Below, one piece after another: positions 1-5,804 of a DNA stretch of 5,804 nucleotides. The position numbers and the translations under genes were made by a program. Source of the DNA: Flavobacteriales bacterium (lineage in GTDB: Bacteria; Bacteroidota; Bacteroidia; Flavobacteriales; BACL11); contig NYTT01000020.1 in assembly GCA_002683775.1 (NCBI GenBank), positions 1 to 5,804 on the forward strand. Direction: 5' to 3'. The notes under the pieces were generated by a model. The model was not told where the DNA came from, did not search any database, and saw only the letters and a program-made list of their open reading frames with translations. Every line of letters starts with the position of its first letter. Positions within the stretch are counted from its first letter, which is position 1.

Positions 1-1027
1 TATATTAGTTTCAGATCTTAATAATTGTACAACATCCTCTTCTATTTTGGTGAATCAACCATCTGACATTATTTATTCAGTAACAACTATTGATTTGATT
101 TGTAATAATCAATTTGAAGGAGAGATTATTATTACTGCTTCTGGTGGTGTACCTGGATATACATTCTCAATAGATGGAGGATTACAATATCAAAACAGTA
201 ATACTTTTATGAATTTACCATCTGATAATTATTCCGTCTTTATCCAAGATGCAAATTTATGTTTTAAATCAGAATCTTTTAATATTAATCAGCCAAGTGC
301 TTTTTCACCAATAGTTGATGTTATAGACATTGATGGATGTCATGGAGACGCAACAGGAGCTATTAATTTCTCACTAAGTGGCAATACACCACCATATTCT
401 TATAGTTGGTCAAATAATCAAATAACAGCATCAATTTCTGATTTGTTTTCAGGAGAATATGAGATTATTGTTAATGATGATAATAATTGTCAAATGACTT
501 ATTCATATTTTATTGATGAGCCTTTAGCTTTAGAATTAAGTTATACAGTAATTCCGGCTAGCTGTGAAGAAAAGAATGATGGTGCTATCAATACTTTTGT
601 TTTAGGTGGAATTCCACCAATTTTATATCAATGGGGTAGTGGAGAGACTTCGTCTGATATTGCAGATATAAGCAAAGGAAATTATTCTCTATATGTAGAA
701 GATGCTAAGGGGTGTTCACTTCCAATAGAGTTGATTGAGGTAGGTTTTGATGGATATAATGGTTGTATTGAAATTCCTTCAGGTTTTGCCCCAAATAATG
801 ACAATATTCATGATGAATGGGTTATTTATGGACTATATGATTTTCCAAATACGATTGTCAAAGTTTATAACAGATGGGGTCAAGAAGTTTTTAGTTCTAA
901 TGGATATAATGTACCATGGGATGGAAAATACAATGGTGTAGATCTTCCAACTGCCGCATATTATTATGTAATCGAACTTAATGATTCTGATAAAGTTTAT
1001 AACGGAACAGTAACAATAAAGAGATAA
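1..1027 (+). CDS. C-terminal part of a large SprB-repeat surface protein with T9SS type B sorting domain (5' end outside window)
   Basis: This is the end of a secreted cell-surface protein, probably an adhesin. The frame is open from the first complete codon at base 2 to TAA at 1025-1027, giving 341 visible residues, so the TTG at 47 is not a real start. The first 21 residues finish one SprB-type repeat (a D-x-N-N-C stretch followed by V-N-Q-P-S). Three further repeats follow at about residues 22-99, 100-176 and 177-248. From residue 255 to the end is a type B (gliding-motility-associated) sorting domain with IPSGFAPNND, VYNRWGQEVF, WDGKYNG, LPTAAYYYVI and a final TVTIKR. By family knowledge, this domain directs passage through the type IX secretion system and usually needs a PorP/SprF partner, and the next gene encodes one. 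The usual PNGDGIND motif reads PNNDNIHD here. Total length and N-terminal signal cannot be seen. The family call is firm, but an adhesive or gliding role is inferred. Confidence 0.93.
   Translation, partial: ILVSDLNNCTTSSSILVNQPSDIIYSVTTIDLICNNQFEGEIIITASGGVPGYTFSIDGGLQYQNSNTFMNLPSDNYSVFIQDANLCFKSESFNINQPSAFSPIVDVIDIDGCHGDATGAINFSLSGNTPPYSYSWSNNQITASISDLFSGEYEIIVNDDNNCQMTYSYFIDEPLALELSYTVIPASCEEKNDGAINTFVLGGIPPILYQWGSGETSSDIADISKGNYSLYVEDAKGCSLPIELIEVGFDGYNGCIEIPSGFAPNNDNIHDEWVIYGLYDFPNTIVKVYNRWGQEVFSSNGYNVPWDGKYNGVDLPTAAYYYVIELNDSDKVYNGTVTIKR
65..745 (+). repeat. Three degenerate SprB-type repeats (about 72-78 residues each)
   Basis: Three protein-level repeats lie at about 65-298, 299-529 and 530-745. 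Each has a first cysteine near its start (LICNN, DGCHG, ASCEE), then a GAI/GEI strand, a GG or SG turn followed by P-x-Y, a G-x-Y-x-(V/I/L) strand, and a second cysteine in a D-x-N-x-C or D-A-K-G-C context. The first two end in a QPS or EPL motif. The tail of a fourth copy is visible before base 65, so the array continues upstream. The copies have diverged at DNA level, which suggests an old array. The paired cysteines probably form a disulfide within each repeat (inference). Confidence 0.85.
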
Positions 1028-2661
1028 TGAAAAAAGCCATTATATTTCTAATATTTAGCATTTTTTTTACATTCTTAAATGCGCAACAGCTTCCTCATTA
1101 TTCTATGTATATGTTGAATGAAGTAATTATAAACCCTGCAGCACTGAGTAAAGAAAAAAATAATAAGGTAACGTTGATGCTAAGAGATCAGTGGAGTAGT
1201 TTTGAGGGTGCGCCTTCAACCCAATCTATATCATATAATCATCTCAATCATAAAAAATATAAAAGAGGAATTAGTATTATCAATGATGTTACGGGACCTA
1301 TTTCCATTATTAATGCAACTTTATCTGCATCTTACTCTATAGAAGTTCAACAGAATAATAGAATATCACTAGGTGCTTCAGGTTCTATTATGCAATATGC
1401 GATTGATAATTCGCAAATACAGTTGGAAGACGACGGGATATTAGATCCTGCATTTTCTGAAGCAACAAACAAGGCTTTAGGTAATAGTGTAGCTATTGGA
1501 GCTTATTACTATCATGATGATTATTTTATTGGACTTGCAATCCCAAATATAGTTGGAAGTTCATTAGATATTAGCTCAGAAAATAATAGTAATAAATTAG
1601 AGAAACACTATTATATAAATGGAGGTATAAACTTTAAGATAAATCAAAATGTAATTTCTCCTTCTGTTCTGCTAAAAAAGATGGGAGGGTTACCTTTACA
1701 ATTGGATATGAACCTTAAAGGAGTTTATCATAATTTATTATGGGGAGGATTTTCTTATAGAACAGGAGATGCAATGGTTGCGATGTTTGGTATTGATTAT
1801 GGACAATCTAGCTTCGGTTATAGTTATGACATAACAACTTCCAGTATGAAGATCCCTTCTGCAGGTTCGCATGGATTACTTTTTTCATATAAATTTAAAA
1901 ATAATCAAAGAGATAGAGACAAGGACGGTGTTTTAGATAAGAATGATGATTGCTACAAAACACCAGGACTATTAGAACTTAAAGGATGCCCTGATAAAGA
2001 CAAGGATGGTATAAGAGATATTGATGATGAATGTCCTGAAGAATATGGGTTAAAAATAAATAAAGGATGCCCAGATAAAGATGGTGATGGCATTGCTGAT
2101 AAGAATGATAAATGTCCAGATACATTTGGAATAAAACTTTTTAAAGGTTGTCCTGATACTGACGGAGATGGATTAGAAGATGCAGACGATGATTGTCCAA
2201 CTGAATATGGTTTCCCACAAAATAAAGGCTGTCCCGAAGGGCCAGCAAAAAGTAATGATACAGTTTATATAACCAGAACTGATACGGTTTATATACTTAT
2301 TAATAATGATAGAGATCTTATGAGTGTTTTTAAAGATGTGAAGTTTGAATCTGACAGCTACATTCTTACTAAGCGTTCTAAGAGAGTGCTGGATAGTGTA
2401 TCTAATTACATGAATACTAAAAAGGATTTACGCATTCGTATAACTGGTCATACTGATTCTCAGGCTGATTTTCAATACAATTTAGAATTATCTAAAAATA
2501 GGGTTACATCAGTTCAAAAATATCTTAAATCTAAAGGAATTCGTAAATCAAGAATAAAGATTGATTGGAAAGGAGAGAAGGAGCCTATAGCAGACAATAG
2601 AACGGTATTAGGAAGAGAAATAAATAGAAGAGTTGAGATTATAATTTTAAATAATGAATAA
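1027..2661 (+). CDS. PorP/SprF barrel fused to TSP3 repeats and an OmpA peptidoglycan-binding domain
   Basis: This is an outer-membrane protein of three parts. A signal peptide ends at about Ala19 (FLNA, then QQLPHYSMYM). Residues 20-292 match the PorP/SprF family of T9SS accessory proteins, with the N-terminal INPA motif (35-38), R-D-Q-W (53-56) and alternating strands expected of a beta barrel. Residues 296-402 are four calcium-binding TSP3 repeats. A short DTVYI-rich linker leads to an OmpA C-terminal domain (about 430-544) with TGHTDS, YNLELSKNR, PIADN and NRRVEI. Asp477 and Arg492 sit 15 apart, as do the diaminopimelate-binding pair in other OmpA domains. ATG at 1027 overlaps the upstream stop by one base and is followed at once by the signal peptide. 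SprF proteins support export of SprB-like type B substrates, so the upstream gene is the likely partner. The added OmpA domain should tie the barrel to peptidoglycan (inference). PorP/SprF proteins are usually near 300 residues, so 544 reflects the fusion. The reading frame is continuous, with no sign of a sequencing join. Confidence 0.94.
   Translation: MKKAIIFLIFSIFFTFLNAQQLPHYSMYMLNEVIINPAALSKEKNNKVTLMLRDQWSSFEGAPSTQSISYNHLNHKKYKRGISIINDVTGPISIINATLSASYSIEVQQNNRISLGASGSIMQYAIDNSQIQLEDDGILDPAFSEATNKALGNSVAIGAYYYHDDYFIGLAIPNIVGSSLDISSENNSNKLEKHYYINGGINFKINQNVISPSVLLKKMGGLPLQLDMNLKGVYHNLLWGGFSYRTGDAMVAMFGIDYGQSSFGYSYDITTSSMKIPSAGSHGLLFSYKFKNNQRDRDKDGVLDKNDDCYKTPGLLELKGCPDKDKDGIRDIDDECPEEYGLKINKGCPDKDGDGIADKNDKCPDTFGIKLFKGCPDTDGDGLEDADDDCPTEYGFPQNKGCPEGPAKSNDTVYITRTDTVYILINNDRDLMSVFKDVKFESDSYILTKRSKRVLDSVSNYMNTKKDLRIRITGHTDSQADFQYNLELSKNRVTSVQKYLKSKGIRKSRIKIDWKGEKEPIADNRTVLGREINRRVEIIILNNE
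1912..2232 (+). repeat. Four TSP3 repeats with exact 27-residue (81-base) period
   Basis: Residues 296-402 of the fusion protein carry D-x-D-x-DG-x-x-D-x-x-D-x-C motifs alternating with KGCPD. Cysteines fall at 309, 336, 363 and 390 and at 321, 348, 375 and 402. Both series have a period of exactly 27 residues, with 12- and 15-residue gaps alternating. In known TSP3 modules the aspartates bind calcium and the cysteines can form disulfides, giving a stiff rod. Here the rod would space the barrel from the OmpA domain. The first copy is the most divergent, with CYKTPG where the others have CP. Confidence 0.93.
2257..2295 (+). repeat. Short direct repeat encoding the DTVYI linker
   Basis: Two 15-base copies (2257-2271 and 2281-2295) are spaced 24 bases apart and differ at one base. 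Each encodes Asp-Thr-Val-Tyr-Ile, and Thr-Arg-Thr lies between them. They form the linker between the TSP3 rod and the OmpA domain. Similar DTV-rich linkers are common before OmpA domains in Bacteroidota, so a structural role is likely. Confidence 0.7.
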
Positions 2662-3418
2662 AAGGGGTACATTTTTAATTGTTGTATTATCATTGATTAT
2701 ATCTTCATGTAGTTCATCAAGAAAAGTTCTAATGATAAAAAATGATGAATATTCAAAAGAACTAATTGTATTAAAAAATAAAAATCAAAAACTAATTATT
2801 GAAAATCAAAATCTAGCTAGTGAGGTTATATCTTTGAAAAATGCGCTAGCAGAGTCAGAGAACCAAATTGCACCTGATATTAAGTTTTCTCCAAATATTG
2901 AAAATAATGATTATTCTATAAAGTCTAATCTTTCAGATCTTGAAAGTTATTTTAAAAAAGACGGTAGATTAAGTAATAAGTTTAGGTCTTTTAAGCAAGC
3001 GGGAATAGAAAGAAGATTAAATGTTTCTTACTCTCAGATGATGGGTGTTATTAAAGAAGCGGAGAAATATATCGGAACTAAACATGTAATGGGAGGCTTA
3101 AGTCGAAATGGTATTGATTGTTCGGGATTATTATATGTGTCATTTCAAGCAAATGGCATAACTAATATACCAAGAACAGCCGAAAATTTTGCTAGATATG
3201 GGACTATTATATTAAATACTAATGATATTCAAAAAGGAGATTTAGTATTTTTTACAAATACTTATAGTACTTCAAAGTTAGTTACGCATGCTGGAATTTG
3301 TACAGGAAATGGAAATTTTATACATACCTCTTCAAGCAAAGGAGTGATGATTAGTAAATTAAATGATCCCTATTATTGGAGAGATAAATTCTTATTTGGA
3401 ACTAGAATTATACAATAA
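2654..3418 (+). CDS. NlpC/P60 (C40) peptidoglycan hydrolase, predicted outer-membrane lipoprotein
   Basis: This is a 254-residue cell-wall hydrolase. The N-terminus is a lipoprotein signal with lipobox IISSC, so Cys19 should be lipidated. The next residues (SSSRK) lack the acidic surface-export signal known in Bacteroidota, which favours the periplasmic face. Residues about 28-70 are rich in K, E, N and L with coiled-coil character. The C40 domain covers about 125-254. Catalytic Cys156 is in D-C-S-G-L, His212 in V-T-H-A-G and the third residue His224 in F-I-H-T; IPRT and KGDLVFF are also present. Family members cleave peptide stems, typically between D-Glu and diaminopimelate. The usual G-T-P-Y-x-x-G-G before the catalytic Cys reads GTKHVMGG, so Pro and Tyr are replaced by Lys143 and His144 and the pocket may differ. 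The ATG overlaps the preceding stop by 8 bases, implying co-translation with the PorP-OmpA fusion. There is no clear Shine-Dalgarno sequence, as is usual in this phylum. Confidence 0.93.
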   Translation: MNKRGTFLIVVLSLIISSCSSSRKVLMIKNDEYSKELIVLKNKNQKLIIENQNLASEVISLKNALAESENQIAPDIKFSPNIENNDYSIKSNLSDLESYFKKDGRLSNKFRSFKQAGIERRLNVSYSQMMGVIKEAEKYIGTKHVMGGLSRNGIDCSGLLYVSFQANGITNIPRTAENFARYGTIILNTNDIQKGDLVFFTNTYSTSKLVTHAGICTGNGNFIHTSSSKGVMISKLNDPYYWRDKFLFGTRIIQ

Positions 3419-3444
3419 CTTTTTAATTTTATCGAAAGTTTTTT
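3417..3444 (+). terminator. Possible weak terminator at the convergent junction
   Basis: An imperfect hairpin pairs AACTTTT (3417-3423) with GAAAGTT (3434-3440) around a 10-base loop and runs into six T residues (3439-3444), with a second T-run at about 3452-3458. It starts inside the NlpC stop codon and extends into the last codons of the opposite gene. The stem has only one G-C pair and one G-T wobble, so it is thermodynamically weak. On the minus strand no T-run follows the hairpin, so it would serve only plus-strand transcripts. It is the only terminator-like structure I could find between the two operons. Confidence 0.25.
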
Positions 3445-4670
3445 CTTGCTCTTTTTTTACTTAATAGTCCTTTAGATCTTAGATCTTTAAATAATGCATT
3501 CTCTTGCATAACTCCATATTCTATACATTCTTTAGCCCCTTTGCCTCCCCACAAATGAACTACTAAGCTTATTTCATGAGTTAGACCTGTATTTCCGCTA
3601 TATAACCAGTCATCAGTATTAATTGCTCTTTCATACTCATGATATATATATGAAATTTGATAGCCATGATTAGCTCCGTAAAGATTAACTCGAATAAAAG
3701 GAATATAGGTTTGAAAATGTATATCTTTTCTCTCTGATTGCAAATTAGACGTAAATCTAAAAATTTGTCCTAACTCTATTGGACTTCTAGCTCCAATATC
3801 TATCGATTGTCCTACTTCGTATTTTCTAGAAATCCATCCATTTGTTTTGTAATGCTCCGATTTAAAAAGTATTTTCCAATGAGGAATTAGTCTTTGACTC
3901 CATGTTGGGATACTCCCCTTATGCTCTATATGAAATGTATGTTTCTTTGTGATAGAAGAAGTTAGCTGAAAGTTTTCATTAAGTGTTTTAAAAGAATAAC
4001 CCATTATAGTTTTATTTCTTTTTGTCGAGGAATTATTTCCTAGCATGCTTAAGACAACACCAGTACTAAATCTTGGGAATATCTTCTTTTCTATACTATT
4101 AAACGGTAGGTTAGTAGCTAATGGATATGTCCCGCCATATGCATCAATCATATTTGAAAAAATTAGATTCTCAGAATTCAGACCAAAACTTGTCCCTCCA
4201 AATGCAGCTCCAAATTGTATATACTTTTGCTGAAGCCAAGAGTATTTTTTTAGAGCTTTAATATTATCTAATTTTATAAGAAAGGAAAGATATCCTGAAT
4301 AATCTTCTCTTTTAATAAAAACGGACCCTTCTAAGTTTTCATCAAAAACATTATCTTCTGCTAAATATGAAATTCCAAAATTAAATGCTTTAACACCTCC
4401 GTTTCTAGCATTATCACCTGAAAGTCCGAAACTAGCTTCAGCTAATGAAGTTGTGAATGGAGAATTCCCTCCGATTGCAGATTGATTGCCACTTCCATTT
4501 ATTCCTTTCCATTGTTCTCTTCTTATAGTAATAAATTTTGGATGTCCGCTTGACCCACATAGAGCTGGATTCATATACATACTATAAATATCAACCTGAG
4601 AAAAAGATGGGTCTTGAGCATAGATAATGCTATAAGTAAATGAAAAAAGAAGTAATAATTTTAGTCTCAT
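3429..4670 (-). CDS. PorP/SprF-family T9SS outer-membrane protein, long form with basic C-terminal tail
   Basis: This 413-residue outer-membrane protein is the likely export or attachment partner of the type B surface protein encoded just upstream. A signal peptide ends at Ala18 (IIYA, then QDPSFSQ). The mature start is the classic PorP/SprF opening: QDPSFSQ, YMNPAL (32-37) and R-R-E-Q-W (50-54). Alternating strands continue to about residue 375 (SLVVHLWGG). The gene is longer than the roughly 300 residues usual for the family, with internal insertions and about 40 residues after the last evident strand. That tail ends in a strongly basic stretch (SKKRARKNFR). The only cysteines are Cys38 and Cys382, near the two ends of the barrel region, and they could form a disulfide. 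The ATG lies two bases after the upstream stop, which indicates translational coupling. No OmpA or TSP3 part is present, unlike the PorP gene on the other strand. Confidence 0.92.
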   Translation of the reverse strand: MRLKLLLLFSFTYSIIYAQDPSFSQVDIYSMYMNPALCGSSGHPKFITIRREQWKGINGSGNQSAIGGNSPFTTSLAEASFGLSGDNARNGGVKAFNFGISYLAEDNVFDENLEGSVFIKREDYSGYLSFLIKLDNIKALKKYSWLQQKYIQFGAAFGGTSFGLNSENLIFSNMIDAYGGTYPLATNLPFNSIEKKIFPRFSTGVVLSMLGNNSSTKRNKTIMGYSFKTLNENFQLTSSITKKHTFHIEHKGSIPTWSQRLIPHWKILFKSEHYKTNGWISRKYEVGQSIDIGARSPIELGQIFRFTSNLQSERKDIHFQTYIPFIRVNLYGANHGYQISYIYHEYERAINTDDWLYSGNTGLTHEISLVVHLWGGKGAKECIEYGVMQENALFKDLRSKGLLSKKRARKNFR

Positions 4671-4672
4671 AT

Positions 4673-5804
4673 TTATCTTATAAGGTAAACTGTACCAGTT
4701 TTTTTATTATTATCTCCTATTCCATTCCAAGGTCCATTAATAAATTTAGCTGCTATTTTCCATATATATGTTCCTTGTGGCAGTAAAGATCCGTTTGATG
4801 TGCCATCCCATCCTGTTTTTGGAGATCCATCAGATGCGTTAAGTTCATTGTTTTCCCAAACTAAATTTCCAAATTTATCAAAGATTTGTAAATTGTAGTC
4901 AACAAGAGATTTTCCTTTCGGCAGGAATAAACGAGAACCATCATCTGAAGCTTCAGGATAAAGTGCGTTAGGAACAAAAAGCTCTCCCCATGCTTGAATT
5001 CTAACATTTTTACATATGGTATCCTGACATGTTTTGTCTATTGCTGATGATATATCATATGTATTGCCAACAATTAAGCATATTTCTGTATAGTCATTTT
5101 GACCATATAAGAAGTAATTAAACTGGTAATATAATGAATCAGGGGATGGAAAATAAAATTTATCATTATCACCTTTTGTATTTAAAATACTTACTAAATC
5201 ATATGGTCCATCTGAAATTATCCAATTATAATCATAAAATTCAGGACTAGCAGAGTTACCTATTCCTGTCGTAGATGATGTAGCATCAAGAAGATAGGTT
5301 CCGTAATTGGGAACATCTTCAGTAGGAATTGCAAAATCTGCTTCAGGAGTTGATAAAACAGCAATTTCACCAAAAGCGGTATCAAGACATCCATAATTTG
5401 TTTCTACAATTAACTCGATTATATAAGAAGTGATACTATCAGATAGTGATTCAAAAATTGCAGATGTATTTTGATTAATATCAATATCATTTGACCTTGT
5501 TGCATCTAAATACCAAATCCAATTCTCAATTTCTGTAATATATGAAGAATGAGATTCAAATAGATCTTTATTTGCTATAAGAGATGAGTCAGTAAAAAAC
5601 ATTTCCTTTGAATCTTCATAACAAAACACTGAATCAATTGGTGAGAATTTGGCAGTTGGATTTGGATAGATATAAATATTAAATAAAGAATCAATTTTAC
5701 AATTAGTAATGGTATTTTCTAAACTTATACTTATATCAAATACTCCTGCATGAGGAGAAGTTGCATTAAATGATGTTGTATTAGTAGGGATATTCTCAAA
5801 TGCA
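4673..5804 (-). CDS. C-terminal part of a PKD-like surface protein with divergent T9SS type B sorting domain (5' end outside window)
   Basis: This is the end of a large secreted protein. The frame is open from the window edge to TAA at 4673-4675 (376 visible residues), so the GTG at 5629 is internal and not a start. The first 51 or so residues finish a PKD-like domain (FDISISLEN, then a Cys and YPNPTAKF). A second such domain spans about 57-157, with WIWYLDA and ETNYGCLDTA, and ends in STPEADF. A third, less regular Ig-like region spans about 160-269. Residues 275-376 form a type B sorting domain: LFVPNALYPEA, LQIFDKFGNLVWE, GWDGTSNG, LPQGTYIWKI and final GTVYLIR. In place of the usual F-x-PNGDGIND it has YPEASDDGSRLFLPKG, a variant subclass. 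By family knowledge the protein is exported by the type IX system with help from a PorP/SprF protein, here the next gene two bases downstream. Specific binding partner or enzyme activity cannot be told, since the N-terminal part is missing. Confidence 0.91.
   Translation of the reverse strand, partial: AFENIPTNTTSFNATSPHAGVFDISISLENTITNCKIDSLFNIYIYPNPTAKFSPIDSVFCYEDSKEMFFTDSSLIANKDLFESHSSYITEIENWIWYLDATRSNDIDINQNTSAIFESLSDSITSYIIELIVETNYGCLDTAFGEIAVLSTPEADFAIPTEDVPNYGTYLLDATSSTTGIGNSASPEFYDYNWIISDGPYDLVSILNTKGDNDKFYFPSPDSLYYQFNYFLYGQNDYTEICLIVGNTYDISSAIDKTCQDTICKNVRIQAWGELFVPNALYPEASDDGSRLFLPKGKSLVDYNLQIFDKFGNLVWENNELNASDGSPKTGWDGTSNGSLLPQGTYIWKIAAKFINGPWNGIGDNNKKTGTVYLIR

Noticed and set aside
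47..49. TTG as a start codon for the first plus-strand gene
   Set aside because: The frame is open upstream to the window edge, and the upstream residues complete an SprB-type repeat, so this is an internal leucine codon.
747..941. 64-residue reading frame on the plus strand
   Set aside because: It lies wholly inside the type B sorting-domain coding region in another frame, and its Met/Ile-rich translation resembles no protein family.
3474..3489. Two adjacent AGATCT palindromes
   Set aside because: They lie in the coding sequence for the K-D-L-R-S-K segment and look like a codon coincidence. No matching array or partner site was seen nearby.
4045..4233. 62-residue plus-strand reading frame
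   Set aside because: It is antisense to the well-supported PorP/SprF gene and shows no recognisable domain.
5627..5629. GTG (minus strand) as a start for the PKD-like surface protein
   Set aside because: 58 further in-frame codons run to the window edge and encode the end of a PKD-like domain. No signal peptide follows the GTG.
1..5804. CRISPR arrays, tRNA or rRNA genes, insertion sequences, attachment sites
   Set aside because: Coding sequence fills almost the whole window, and no spaced short repeats, RNA gene motifs, transposase features or terminal inverted repeats were found on either strand.

Overview
The window looks like chromosomal DNA from an AT-rich member of the Bacteroidota, probably a marine or gliding flavobacterium-like organism. 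The case rests on gene content: two cell-surface proteins ending in type IX secretion system (T9SS) type B sorting domains, two PorP/SprF-family outer-membrane proteins, an OmpA domain preceded by thrombospondin type 3 (TSP3) repeats, and gene starts without clear Shine-Dalgarno sequences. These families are characteristic of that phylum. The genus cannot be named from the window.

The plus strand (1-3418) is a tightly packed operon segment. It opens with the C-terminal end of a large SprB-repeat surface protein, whose 5' end lies outside the window. One base of overlap (TAATG) leads into a 544-residue protein that joins a PorP/SprF barrel, four TSP3 repeats and an OmpA peptidoglycan-binding domain. 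An 8-base overlap then leads into a predicted lipoprotein with a coiled coil and an NlpC/P60 peptidoglycan-hydrolase domain.

The minus strand (3429-5804) is a second, convergent cassette. It holds the C-terminal end of a PKD-like surface protein with a divergent type B sorting domain (5' end outside the window). Two bases further downstream is a 413-residue PorP/SprF protein. Only 10 bases separate the stop codons of the two convergent operons.

Functionally, both halves follow the known sprB-sprF logic: a type B secreted adhesin is followed by the dedicated PorP/SprF protein that helps export it or hold it at the surface. The plus-strand cassette adds two cell-wall functions, a built-in peptidoglycan anchor and a co-translated wall hydrolase. 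That combination is the most interesting part of the window. Coding density is nearly 100%. There is no gene-free stretch over 300 bases, and I saw no tRNA, rRNA, CRISPR array or mobile element. Promoters of both operons must lie outside the window.
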